Positions 12,288 through 23,260 of a DNA stretch of 64,000 nucleotides are shown here, one piece after another. Location: positions 6,257,611 to 6,321,610 of the forward strand of contig NW_004454239.1 of assembly GCF_000283155.1 (NCBI RefSeq), given 5' to 3'. Position 1 is the stretch's first letter; each line of letters opens with the position of its first letter. The notes under the pieces are model-generated. The model was given only the letters and a program-made list of their open reading frames with translations. It was not told the origin of the DNA and ran no database searches. A program made the position numbers and the translations under genes. Source of the stretch: Ceratotherium simum simum. Its lineage: Eukaryota > Chordata > Mammalia > Perissodactyla > Rhinocerotidae.

Positions 12288-13085
12288 ATTCATCCCTGAA
12301 ATCTTTTCACCTTAGGGTCAATGTCAGTCTACAATATCCAAGAGAACAGGCTGACAGAGCCCTGAGAGGCTGTGCCCCCATATGAAGCTCCCACATACTC
12401 CCTACCGGGCTAAAGTTGGAAAGACAAGGATTTGTCAGTCCAGAAAGGTCCAGCCTGAGAATGAAGAAGCTCTTCCCCCTTCTGCATCCAGTGTAGATTC
12501 AGAGAACACAGACTGGTTTGCCAAATCTCAGAGTCGGGAACAGCATACCACACTGTGAAGCCACCTCACTGCTATCACCCCTCCTACACTCCCTTCCTCC
12601 CAGACGCCATGAGTGCTAGATTTCAGACCCACTGAAGGTGCTGAGTGAGGAACAAAGTCCCAGAACCTTGATGCTGCTTGGTGGTCCCGGCTGCCACTAC
12701 AAAGGCATTTAACAAAGGCTTGCCCCCTTTTCAGATGGCCGACACACAGTGGAGGATGGGTCAAGTTAGAAGGGCTGGGGCTGATGAGGTCCCAGAATCC
12801 ATTTCTCTTCTTCCTGCCCTGCCTGCTCACCTCCCCTTCCTCCCATTTGCCCATCTCCCCAAACCCCTCACTCAGAAAGGAGAGACCTCTGGTCTGATCC
12901 CCCCATGCCTCCCCTAACCCCTCCTTCACCTCCTTCTCCATCAGCCAGAACTTGTGCAAATGACACTTGGAGTTCCACCTTCCCTGGCAGGTTGGATGAG
13001 GAAATGACTGGAAACCTGACAGTCTATCACTACCAGGGAGTGACAACTCAAAAAAAAAAAAAATTCCAGTTATGAGTGTAAGTTT
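12288..13085. other. Unique sequence
   Basis: Contains a minus-strand frame of 194 codons (12528-13112) without any recognisable family and ending in an A-run, and a complementary plus-strand frame. Neither is called coding. Confidence 0.4.
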
Positions 13086-13089
13086 AAAA

Positions 13090-13500
13090 ATGTAACTAAA
13101 AGCCTTCATCAAAGTTTAAAGAGCTCCTTGCGCTTTTAGCATTTGCTTATTCTGATTTATTGACAATGACACACCTAGCAACAGTCGTCTCTGCTGCGGC
13201 AGTGAAGTAATGGACTTTAGGGGGAGAGAGAAAAAGAGAGGGGGGGTTGAAAAAAGGGAAAAAAAAGGGAAGGTGCAGCTCACAGAAGAGAGGCCGCTGA
13301 TTACAGCCCACTAATTTGTTATGCACTCCGGCAAATCAGCGGTGATTCATATGACAAATAAGGAGAAAAAATTAACAGCTGTCATGTTGTGATGTGTTAA
13401 TTTCCTGACAGTCTCTGCACTGAAGCCAATTACTGATTTAAGGGCAGGGAGAGAGAGCCCTGTTCAAGCTTCTAATTAGGCTTCTTCAAGACTAAAAGGA
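13090..13500. promoter_or_regulatory. Candidate conserved non-coding element (CNE-like block A)
   Basis: Repeat-free AT-rich block with many developmental transcription-factor-like motifs: homeodomain cores (actaatttg, attaac, ctaattagg), an E-box CAGCTG within attaacagctgtcatg, and TGACA-type TALE motifs (cctgacagtc). A polypurine tract splits it at 13219-13275. No open frame. The call rests on composition and motif density only; conservation could not be tested. Confidence 0.45.
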
Positions 13501-14385
13501 TAAAAGCAAAAATAAGAGCAAGAGAGTGAGGCAGGTAGCTGGGCTCCAGGAAGCTCACAGGCTTTAAAGCCCCAGTTAAATAGCTTTAAGCTTAAGTGTG
13601 TTTAAGATAAGAATTTAGAAACATTTATTCACTTTTACCCCTGACCTGGTGGTTTTGGCTCTTATGGAGTAATTGGGAGCCGAGCGAGGCCCAGGGCTCT
13701 CGTTGCCTCTTTCTGCACGAGTCCAGCCTCTCAGATGCAATCTACTAATAATACCTTTGTTTAGTCGTGTCAACAACCATTCATCACTGTGGTAGACAAA
13801 GGAAGGTGGGCACTCCACCAGCTTCCTGCTCAGGGAAGGTGCATGTGGTCTGTGGCTGCGCCTCCATTGCACTGAATGGTCCTGTTGGCATTGGCCCCAA
13901 AAGAGAGAGTCTGGGGTGGGGGTTACTGGGGTCTACAGGCTTAGACGTCAAGGCGAGCTCCACACAGACCCAAAGAAAGGGAGGATTTGGACGTGATTGG
14001 CTTGACTTTGGCTCCTCCCAACATAATGTCTTCCCTGGCTGCAGTTAGTTACCTTATTTGTCATCTCTATTGATCCAATTATCCAGAATAGGAGCAGATC
14101 TACTCCAGGACCTCTCAAGGGACGAGTTAGGGAGTATTTGCTGGTAGGAGACTCATCCTTGGCCATTCTAGGCACACTAGGGCTTCAGCAAAACTGTCCA
14201 TAGCAGAAGCTCCTCTTGGTATCAATCATTATGATCCATCAGAAAAACGGACTTCAAGAGGCCATGTACCACTGAATATGACCAGCTACACAAGTGGCTC
14301 TCTTTTTATAGTGCCTTCCAAGAGAAGAAATTCCTTTCCAATCTGTGCCCTTCACTCTTTCCTAAGACTCATTTAAAGGTTCTTT
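13500..14385. other. Unique sequence
   Basis: No supported gene. AT-richer near 13570-13625, otherwise mixed composition. Confidence 0.4.
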
Positions 14386-14392
14386 GCAAAAT

Positions 14393-14398
<6 letters not shown>

Positions 14399-14427
<29 letters not shown>

Positions 14428-14708
14428 TGAGGAAGATCAGCCCTGAGCTAACATCCATGCTAATCCTCCTCTTTTTGCTGAGGAAGACCAGCTCTGAGCT
14501 AACATCTATTGCCAATCCTCCTCTTTTTTCCCTCAAAGCACCAGTAGATAGTTGTATGTCATTGTTGCATATCCTTCTAGTTGCTGTATGTGGGACACGA
14601 CCTCAGCATGGCCGGAGAAGCGGTGCGTCGGTGCGTGCCCGGGATCCGAACCCCGGGCTGCCAGTAGCGGAGTGCGCGCACCTAACCGCTAAGCCACGGG
14701 CTGGACCA
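14399..14708 (-). mobile_element. ERE SINE, long type (antisense)
   Basis: T-rich (TTTA)n tail at the left, then the ERE body (ctgagctaacatccatgc), the long-type insert 'agtagatagttgtatgtcat', and the tRNA-related head at the right. The Pol III box A reverse complement is perfect (ccgctaagcca, 14686-14696). Box B (ggatccgaacc, 14642-14652) has one mismatch to consensus. A 13-bp target duplication (gcaaaatttattt) lies at 14386-14398 and 14709-14721. Confidence 0.95.
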
Positions 14709-14747
14709 GCAAAATTTATTTTTTAGCACTCAGAAAGCAGCAGCATC

Positions 14748-14992
14748 AGGGCTGGTCCGGTAGCATAGTGGTTAAGTTCACGCTCTCCGCTTCATCGGCC
14801 CAGGGTTCTTGGGTTCAGATCCTGGGTGTGAATCTACACACCGCTCATCAAGCCATGTTGTGGTGGTGTCCCATATACAAAATAGAGGAAGATGGGCACA
14901 GATGTTAGCTCAGGGCCAATCTTCCTCAGCAAAAAGAGGAAGATTGGCAGCTGATGTTAGCTCAGGGCTGATATTCCTCACCAAAAAAAAAA
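14748..14992 (+). mobile_element. ERE SINE, short type (sense)
   Basis: Head gggctggtccggtagcat at 14748, body with gatgttagctcagggccaat twice, and an A-tail at 14981-14990. It lies head to head with the ERE ending 40 bp upstream. Flanking agaaa/agcagca strings suggest a degenerate target duplication. Confidence 0.92.
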
Positions 14993-15165
14993 CCAAGAAA
15001 ATAGCAGCACCATGGACTGATGTCAGGGTTACTTTGGGGCCCCTTCCCTGTGGATTCCTGGAAGGGCTTCCTCCCCAGATAGACAGAAGCCATATTTCCC
15101 AATGTTCAGGATATATTTCCTTGTAGGTGGAGGAAATCCATTAGGATTCTTTGGTTGCCTGTGAC
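14993..15165. other. Unique sequence
   Basis: Nothing recognised between the ERE tail and the purine-rich tract. Confidence 0.4.
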
Positions 15166-15167
15166 AG

Positions 15168-15292
15168 AAAGAAAGAAAAAAAGAATGAAAGGAAGGTATG
15201 AAGGAGGGAAAGAAGGGAAGAATGGAGGAAGGAAGAAAGGAAGGAAGAGAGGAGGGAAAGGAGGAGGAGGGAAAGAAAGAGAGAGAGAAAAA
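15168..15292 (+). repeat. Purine-rich GAAA/GGAA simple repeat
   Basis: An AG-only or nearly AG-only stretch built from gaaa, ggaa and gagg units. It explains the lysine/glycine/arginine-rich frame that starts at 15155. Confidence 0.9.
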
Positions 15293-16330
15293 GCCCAACC
15301 TACGTTTAGGCCAAAGGGAATAGGGAATTTCTTGGCTCACAGACTGAAGAATCCAAAAAGCCCTTACCTGGGGGTGGCTGGACACAGAGCCTCAGACAGT
15401 GAGCACAGGGCTTGGAATCGCTGCCTTAGCCTCTTGGCCTACCCTCCTGTGTGTGGGTTACATTTTCAGGTGGGCTGTCCCTCTCGTGATGAACCAGTAG
15501 AGGCACATCCTGCAGGTCCAAGTTCTATTGAAAAGGGAGAACCAGGCCTTTCCCCATTAGTTATCCAAAGTCCTGAGGGTCCTGGATCACAGGATGAGGT
15601 TGTTAGGGAACAGGCTGTGCCGACTGGCCTAGGCATGGATCCTATGCCCACCACAGAGCTGAGGGAAGAGTGCCCTCAGACACAGGAGGGAAAGAAGGAT
15701 GGAATTCCAAAGAAAATCAGGGAAGGATCCCCAAAGAAAGAGGAGTGAATGCTAGAGAGGAAAGCCACGCACAAGCCCCAGAGTGGGTAAGTGACACAAA
15801 AGAAAGCCTTCGCAAAGAGCCTCTAGGGCAATTTTGATGTTTCTGAATTTCCTTGAGCTTCCTAATATTTGAATATATTTAAAATGATGTTACTAACTTT
15901 TTAGAGGGATGCAAGTCCGGGATGAGGGAAGAGAAAGGGGTGGTGAGCAGAAGCCTGTTGCAGTCGCATTTTCAGCTGCTCCTTCTTTTGCAGCACTGAC
16001 CTGGGGCTCAGACACAAAGCAGAGCCTCATTTACTGCAGGGCTGCCACTCAATAGAGATTTATCACATGTCTGGGAGCAAAACAGGCTCCTAACCTGGAG
16101 GCGCTGCTGTGGCCCCTGGTGATCCAGCCCTGCTCGGGGACCGGTGCAGCCGTAGCTGAGGTCACACCAGCTTTGTGCCCGGGAGAATTGCTGCCTCCTG
16201 CTGCCCCAGCTTCTGGGTCCAGGGTAAGCGCATCATTACTACAATTAAAGAATCACTCATGCGTTGCCCAGTGAGGGGAAAACAGGTCCCCTGAGCCCCA
16301 GCCTGCTTCTGATGGCTTCCTCCTTTCAGG
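15293..16330. other. Unique sequence
   Basis: The plus-strand frame continuing to 15748 (197 codons in total) has no family resemblance once the purine-repeat start is removed. No gene is called. Confidence 0.4.
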
Positions 16331-16660
16331 CAGGTGCTCTGATTAAAAGGCTTCAATAGTTTATTTCATTAGGAGTCACTGTAGGTATTACTTGAGACAA
16401 CAAGAATCCTTCGACATTGATTTTGTTGGTGACTGCAACCCTAAACTTGAAGAGATGGCTAAAAGGTAATTCACTCTCTAAGCTTTGCTCAATCCTGACC
16501 ATTATCAATTGAGTTGAAATATGTCAGCACGGTGAGATATTGAGTGTATTATCTTTTTTAGGAGGGTTCGCTGAGTGAATAACACACATGCATTTACCTA
16601 TCTAAGTGCTGTCCAGCAGACTTATGATTTATTGATTCACGTAGCGTTCTTCATCTACAT
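16330..16660. promoter_or_regulatory. Candidate conserved non-coding element (CNE-like block B)
   Basis: AT-rich and repeat-free, with motifs such as ttatttcattagg, ttatcaattgagttg and ctaagctttgctcaatcc. No coding potential. Conservation untested. Confidence 0.3.
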
Positions 16661-18120
16661 CAAGATGTTCTCCAAGAGAGTGCCACATCCCAGGGGAGGA
16701 CTGTGCTGGCCTTGGGGAGAAGGGGTCACCAACAGGGTGGGCGGTTACTACCTCATCAGCTCCGAGGGGCTCTGAGAAGCCCTCACCTTGCGTGGGAGAC
16801 CTTGCCAGTCAACTAGGGTTTCTTGTATGGCAAAGAGAGCAGGAAGTGGGCTAAGCTCCCCAGAGAGCTGGAAGAAGCAGCTGACCAGCTGTAGTCTGAG
16901 AGGAAGCAAGGTAATTCTAATTAAAGATGAGGATACGGGAGACAGACGTGGGATTGAAACACAAAAGGCACGAGAAGCCTAGGAGGATGGCAAAGACACC
17001 TGACCAAAATACTATGGGAATTCTGGCTTTTGAGGAAAGCAATAAGCCTTATTAGGCTGACTATCTGGGACGGGAATGGATAAGAATGACGAAGAGGTCC
17101 AGATGTGAGATCCCAGGATGTGTGATTTGAGGCCCTAATGCTAAGCACTCCATTCCACTGTTGGTATTTAGAACCACTGCCTCTCTGCTGTGGTTCCAAA
17201 TCCCCCCCACTGCCTGTGAGAAGGACTTTGAGGGATGGCCTCTCTGTTTCCTAGACCCCTGCCTTCTCCTCCTCATCTCCATCTCTGCATTCTCCATGTC
17301 TTCTTCCGTCTACCCCCATCTTCCCTCCTCCTCACTTCCTCACTGCGTCATCTCTCTTTTGCCATGATGAGTCCTGACTATTTTCATCTCTGGTGGATTT
17401 TATTGACCACTCAAGGGTTGTAGGAGATTTGAGGAGTGATGGCGAGGAAAGTCCCCAAAAGAAACAGACAAAGAAAGCCTAAACTAACAGGTTATCCAAA
17501 TGGGCAAGCAGAAGCAAAGCTTAGAGTCTGCCCACCCCAAAGGCTGGGCAGCTCCCTCCCTCTCCTTGGCCCCGTTTTGCCATTCATGCCCACTCCTGCA
17601 CTCACGTCCATTGGCCAATGAGGAAGATGCTTCCATCACGGTGGCTTGCAGGGCAATTTTGGGATCCCGACCAATTCCATGCATGAAGACCACATTCTTC
17701 TACTCTAGCTTCCTTTCCATCCAGTCTTTCGAGGTAGGTTTTCTTTCTTTCCCCATCCTCCAGGGAGACCTGCAGATGTTTCCTAGTGCTTTGATTTGGC
17801 TCTGGGGTGAGGTGGCTGTTGCATTTAAGAGGCATAATTTTCTGAGATGTGCACATGGTCTTGTCAGCTCCCTTTCTCCTGCACTGCCAGGTGTTATCAG
17901 TACAGCTCTGGGAGGTGCCTGTGTTAGGGAAGCAGCCTCAGTTGAGAGGTGTTGTGTTGCTACAAAGCTTTCAGATGATGGAGTGCCTGGTTCTGAAAGA
18001 CACAACAAGATGGCAGGAATCCTGAGAATGTTCTCTGAAAGATTAAACAGCAAGAACAGGTCAGACCAGGGATCCACAGGCTAGATGTATAGGTAGAGGA
18101 GAAATAGACTCATGGGGAGT
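16660..18120. other. Unique sequence
   Basis: Pyrimidine-rich around 17230-17360 (cct/ctt runs). Frames up to 194 codons (17500-18084, plus) overlap frames of 84-125 codons on the other strand and show no family. No gene called. Confidence 0.4.
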
Positions 18121-18124
18121 CCTT

Positions 18125-18240
18125 CGTTATACAGGCGGCAAAGCCCCTTCATTTATATGGCAGCGCTCACAGAGGATTCTTCTCATTTTGCAGATGGGCC
18201 AACTGAGCTTTCAAGGATTTCCGCCAGGCACGGCACCTGT
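18125..18240 (-). repeat. MIR-like fragment (antisense)
   Basis: ctcattttgcagatgggccaactgagc at about 18183-18209 follows the antisense MIR core. Confidence 0.5.
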
Positions 18241-18825
18241 CTGGACTCTTGAAAGGATACCCTCAGAGGCTTGCAGGTGACCTGATGGCTGTAACTCTTT
18301 CTCCCAAGCAGTGCCATGGCGGGAGGGGGGCAGCTGAGAGAGCAGGGGTACCTGCAGGGGGCGCTCAGGCTCCTTACCCTCCAAGCTCTCGTGGACCCAG
18401 AGAAAACCAGGTCCTGTCCCAGCACTGAAAGAAACCCCACTCTCTCAAGTTCTGCTGGAACCCGTTTCGAATTCCGCTGACTCTCAGCTGCCAGGAAGTG
18501 CATGAAGGAAGGGTGGGGCAGGAGGCACAGCATTCAGCATTCCGTCACTGCAGTTTGTTTAGACGAGGGAGACCACAAAAGGAGACCACTCCCACCTCTC
18601 ATCAGGATGTCGTCTGACCTGGGGCACAGGGACCTGTGCGCATCCACAGATGGCCTACAGCGAGTCTGGGAAGCCCACGAAATTATATGTAAAATGTTGT
18701 CTATGTGAGAAATGTGCACTCCTCCATGAAGGGGGGCATAGATTTCATCAAATTCTCAAAGTACACTGAGACCACAAAAAGTTAGGATGTATGCTCCTAC
18801 TGCGTCTGAACTGGGGGCTGGAACC
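18240..18825. other. Unique sequence
   Basis: No gene or repeat recognised. Confidence 0.4.
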
Positions 18826-18990
18826 TGGCTCTTGTGCGTACTAGCCAGACAACCACGGGCAAGTTCACCATCCTCTAGGAACCACAGTTTCATAAAAACT
18901 GAGAGAGGGACAATAATGCTTCTACCTCAGAGAGCTGCTGCTGGGATGGAATAAGGCGTTGCCATGAAATGACATGCCAGCGCCTGGTGC
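18825..18990 (+). repeat. MIR SINE (sense)
   Basis: Order of MIR signatures: ctggaacctggctcttg, gacaaccacgggcaagttcacc, aaccacagtttcataaa, ggacaataatgcttctacctcagag, ending gccagcgcctggtgccca. Nearly the full core and 3' part. Confidence 0.75.
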
Positions 18991-19034
18991 CCAGTGGCGT
19001 CCAATCACCATGAGTGGGCGGGGTGGAGGGAGGG

Positions 19035-19175
19035 GATGCAGGGTTCTAGCCTCAACTTGACCTCACCTTGAAGGCCCCTTCTCTCAGGGTCATTTCCTTT
19101 TCTGTAAAATGGGCACAGCAGACCCAGCCTGGCCACTTTACAGGGCTGCGTGGAAGAGGGCTCTGATGAGCGGAA
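19035..19175 (+). repeat. MIR SINE (sense)
   Basis: Core gggtcatttccttttctgtaaaatgggcac, then ctggccactttacagggct. A second MIR in the same orientation directly after the one above. Confidence 0.65.
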
Positions 19176-19369
19176 GGCCAGAGTGGTGATCAAGTGGTCT
19201 TTCTCCACACCCACAGCTCGCTGGGGGAGGTTTCCCGACCCCATCTCCCAGGATGGGGGTCCCTGACCTCTGCCGGGGCAGGCTGGAGCCCCGACCACCA
19301 GGCGGCGTCTCCCAGCTCCCTCATCTCCAGAACTTCACCTTTCATAAAAGCTCAAGGGTGGCAGGGGGA

Positions 19370-19660
19370 GGGGAGATTACATTTTAATTTAATAGGGAAA
19401 ATAATTCACGTGCTTATAATGAAATGCGACAAGCAGAACATAACAAGTAAATACACTACAAACTGTGTTGCAAGCCTCTAAGGTAACAGAAAATAACTAG
19501 TTTTAGTTGCTTTTTTATCTATTATGAGGAATGTCAAGCATTTGACAACAGAGTATTTAATAAAAAATACTATAATTTGTGTTTAAGTGATAGCAATAGA
19601 TATTACATTTATTTTATTTCTATCCAAGGAGACAGTTTCGGGATTTCTTAAAGGAATTAG
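19370..19660. promoter_or_regulatory. Candidate conserved non-coding element (CNE-like block C)
   Basis: AT-rich repeat-free block (ttaatttaatagggaaaataattcac, ggaatgtcaagcatttgacaac) with abrupt boundaries to GC-rich neighbours at both sides. Low-to-moderate confidence, composition only. Confidence 0.3.
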
Positions 19661-19959
19661 GAAATACAAAGTGAGAGGTTTAATGGGCCTGGGATGAGCA
19701 GGCGGGGGCTGGGGCTCCCTGGGGCTCTCACGGACACAGGCAGCTGGGGCGGGTCCTGTGCCCCACCGTGCCAGCCTCGGTGAGGAACTGCGGGAAATAG
19801 GACCACACATTCCAGGGAGAAGACCCAGGGACCGGCCGGCGGCTGTGCTGGGCACCTTCATACATGGTCCCTGCAGGCCCCCACAGGCCTCAGTCCCCCT
19901 GGGGAGAGAAACCCAGGACACATTCAGAGAATAAATGAAACTCTAGAACAAGCCTCATT

Positions 19960-20610
19960 AACGAGCCCCAGAGGAGATGCTGCTGGAGCTTCATCATCGG
20001 TGATAGTGAAAACTCAGAAACGTGTAAATGCCCCTCAAAAGGAGAGCAGGAAAACAAGATGGTCCAGCCCTCATGGAATGCTGGGCGGCCACGCTGGGCT
20101 TACAGGCATGGGTGTGCAGAGACCTCGAAAACGCAAGGGTGATGGAAAAAAGCAAAAGACTTAGGTAGATTTAGACACTTGCATGTAACTGCACAACACA
20201 TGTAATTTAAAGATGTGTGTGTGAGCATGTGTGCATTGTGCATATGCTCGTGTTTTATGTGGGTGCGTGCCTGTGTGTGTGCATGCATGTATGTGTGTTT
20301 GTGTGTGTGGCATGTGTGTGCATACATGTGTGCATGTGTATACACACACATACAAACATGGATCAGAAAGATACGCAGCAAAGTCACAATATGGCTACTT
20401 CAGGAGAGGGAACGGGACTGGACCAGGGGTCATGTAGGGATCATCAATGTATCACTCAGCCAACCCCTGAGAGAGGGCTCAGAATTGTTGTTTTTAATAT
20501 CTGCAGCAAATATGGCAAATGTTAATATTTGTTAATTCTAGATATTGAGGACTTAAGTATTTGGCTATTCTCTGTGCTTTTTTGTATGTTTTCCCCCCAA
20601 AATAAAAAAA
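19960..20610 (+). mobile_element. LINE-1 (L1ME-like) 3' end with embedded TG repeat
   Basis: The left part contains L1 3' region phrases (agctggagcttcatcatc...gtaaatgcccctc, gaatgctgggcggccacgc). The right part shows ctggaccaggggtcatg...aatatttgttaattctag, ending with aaaataaaaaaatg near 20600. A TG-rich tract (20212-20345) interrupts or replaces the middle. Diverged; family assignment approximate. Confidence 0.5.
20212..20345 (+). repeat. Degenerate TG/TGCA dinucleotide repeat
   Basis: Alternating purine-pyrimidine sequence (tgtgtgtgagcatgtgtgcat and similar) over about 130 bp. It explains the cysteine/methionine/valine-rich frames on the plus strand and histidine/threonine-rich frames on the minus strand. 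Confidence 0.9.
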
Positions 20611-21280
20611 TGATGAGCAAGCAAGGAGAGAATTCAGGTAGATGTGTAATCAGTGGAGTCCTCATGGGGACTGCAAAAGGTGCAGATGTGGGGTTGGTGA
20701 TGTGGGCAAGCCAGCGGCCCCAACTGGCCTTGATTTCATTAATGTAGACAAGAAGGTTGGATGCAGATACCTCCAGGGCCCTTCTGGCTTTGACAACTTA
20801 CCTGTGTCAATTGGCTGAGAAGTCCTGTTTGAGCTTAGGAAGGAGGAGGCCAAAGACAGCCGACAGAGGGGCTGATGAACTGGCCTGAGCTGGACTTGAA
20901 GGCCAGGAAGGACCGGGACAAGGAAGAGGAAAGTGGGTGTGCATGACGGCGATGAATGGGTGTCCCTGGAAGAGGGAGCAACAGAAGACCAGGCTATGGG
21001 GAGAGGCCTACATGGTCAGCAGCCTATGTGGGAGGGTCAGTGGTGGGTCACCAGCTCCTTGGGCAGCAGGATGAGGCACTACTTGGGTCCCTATCTCCAT
21101 GTGGTCCACTGGCCAGGATAAGTCTCATGCCACTCTGGAAATCTTCTGCCCCTCTGAGCCGGAGCCACTGCTCATCTCCAGCCCGACACCACCACAATGG
21201 AATGTCAACCCAATGACCAGATTTTCAGAGTTTTCAAGAGAAACTGCAGTCCCTTCTTTACAGGAAATCTCTTAACTTCC
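20610..21280. other. Unique sequence
   Basis: No supported gene. Some phrases (20640-20740) might be very old L2 but are not convincing. Confidence 0.35.
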
Positions 21281-21282
21281 AG

Positions 21283-21400
21283 ATGTTTGCTCAACTTATT
21301 TTTATTAACTGTGTTTGGAACACAGTGCACAGGTCTAGGGGCTGCACTGGGCCTCCAGAGATGAGCAAGGATACTTGTACTGGACGAACATTCCTCCTAT
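21283..21400 (-). mobile_element. L2 LINE 3' fragment (antisense)
   Basis: tttgctcaacttatttttatt...ggaacacagtgcacaggtctaggggctg...agatgagcaaggata follows the antisense L2 3' end. Confidence 0.55.
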
Positions 21401-21499
21401 GGGTTGAAGCAGAAAGAATCTCAAGAGAACCCCTACGGCCCCATCCTTTCTGCACCGAGCCACTGGCTGTCATGGCAGCTGAGCCACTTCTTCAGCCAC

Positions 21500-21690
21500 C
21501 TGCGCTTGGGCAAGCCCTTCAGACTTGCTGAGTTTCCTGAGGAGTTGAATGGGAGTCCTTGGCCCAACTCATGGGCAGTTGGAAAGATTAAGCAATACTA
21601 CATAAGCATGGAAAAGCATTCAGTAAGCTGTGAAGTGCTGTACACACAAGCATTAATGCTACCATTCATGTTGGGCATTGTGCGTTTTTG
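21500..21690 (+). repeat. MIR-like SINE (sense)
   Basis: gctgagtttcctgaggag...ggaaagattaagcaatactacataagcatggaaaagcattcagtaag follows the 3' half of MIR (gattaaatgag...aaagcgcttagaacag). Confidence 0.5.
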
Positions 21691-21699
21691 AAAGCAAAA

Positions 21700-22610
21700 G
21701 ATCAGTGTCAAATCCATTCGGCATCTTCATGGTTTAACTCCAATCAAACAATGTTCCTAAGAATTCCTCTCACATAGCTCAGTGCAGGCAATGGATTCTT
21801 ATGAGAGGCTGTTTCTGCATGTGATCAGACACGACCCTCACCCAGGTGGGGGCCCCATCTCCTGCCCCGCTCCAGTGGCCCTCACCAGGCAGCTGCACTG
21901 AGAAAGGAGCTCAGCACCACGCCTCTCTGCCCCAGTTCCCACTTCCAGAAGCCCTGCCGAGAACCGCTCCATCTACAGCTGTTCTCGTGGAGCTGAGATC
22001 GCATCACAGGAAAGGGACCAAGAGCCACCTCTGAAGGAGACCCAGTGGTGAGAGGCCTGGAAACGATGCTGTTTGAGAGGCACTCCAGAGGACCACTGAG
22101 GAGAAAACGATCTCTGCCCTCAGGTGTCTGAAGAGCATGTGTGTGGGTGGGGAGACCCTGAGTTGTCCCAATCAGAGTTGTGCAACATGAAATGGACAAC
22201 TTTGCAGGTGGGGGCTCCCGCTCATGGGAGGTGTTGACGCCAAGGCTGGTGGCTCTGGGAGAGGCATCAGTTCCCATCTGGGGTGAGGTCTTACTACATG
22301 CTTTGTGTAAAGGCTTCTTCCAGTCTAGGTTTCTGGGATGCTCCAGCATCACAGGCCTCCCTGTGTGTCAGGGGCTGGGATCCCCTCTGAAACCCAAACA
22401 AGCAGCAGGGTCCCCCTCGGGCTGGGTGACTCTCTGCAGCTGCAGCCTCAGAGCGAGACAGAACCAAACACATACGTGGCCGGTCCCGCAGCCTCCCACC
22501 CCACGGTCTGCCTGGGTATGGCCCGTGGCATAGCCAGAGCAATTAATAACCTTGGCACCTGGATGAGCAGCCCTGGAAGGTTTCCCCTATTCTCCATTTG
22601 CCTTCCCAGG
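21700..22610. other. Unique sequence
   Basis: GC-rich, no gene or named repeat. The minus-strand frame 21882-22352 (156 codons) has no recognisable family. Confidence 0.4.
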
Positions 22611-23260
22611 GCCTGTGAATAAATTAATCCCCTAATACATAATTAACTCGAAGTTGAAAGGTGAAGTCAAACTTAACCAATTTACTGTTCTGGAGCTGGT
22701 TTAGTTCGGATCATGTGATTTTAATTCTTTCCGTATGACCAGGTGATGGCAAAGGCGGAAGGGAGAGAGGAAAATGCACAGATTAATTTCATTCCTTAAC
22801 CTCCCTAATGCGCCTGCTTGCTCGCATCGTGTTGCAGACAGCAGATCATCACATGATTTATGGGACTGACCGCTGCCTGCATCTCTCAGGCTAATGACAC
22901 ACACACTAGAGTCATTGATTTGTATGAGTAGCCCCCACTCTTCATTTATCACAATTTAATGTAAGAGTTTGCAATGCAGAGAAAAAAATCCACATGGGAA
23001 ACATGGGCCCATAGGCCCAGCCGCCAACCAGTTATGAATCATTTGCTGCCTTTTAATATATAGACTATTCTATTCTGGAAAATGCCCCATAAGGTCATAT
23101 TCTTCTCCTGAACATCCCGACAATTAAAGTCCCCAAGAAGCTGTTTTAAGATGCATGACCCACCAGCACCTTTGTTAGCTCACGCTCTCCTGTAATGCAT
23201 GCTATTGATTTGCGTCAGAACTCTCCAGAACCCTTCATAAGCCATAACCCGCGAAAGTTT
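22610..23260. promoter_or_regulatory. Candidate conserved non-coding element (CNE-like block D)
   Basis: A 650-bp repeat-free AT-rich block with a sharp change from GC-rich flanks. Motifs include an OTX-like TAATCCC within aaattaatcccctaatac, cataattaac, cagattaatttcattcc, gatcatcacatgatttat and tcatttatcacaatttaat. No open frame of note. It is the largest CNE-like block of the left half. Not tested for conservation. Confidence 0.45.

Noticed and set aside
11867..12385. 172-codon plus-strand and 122-codon minus-strand frames
   Set aside because: They are translations of the GGAT/GGAA microsatellite (Gly/Arg/Lys/Asp-rich, and Phe/Pro/Ser/His-rich on the other strand).
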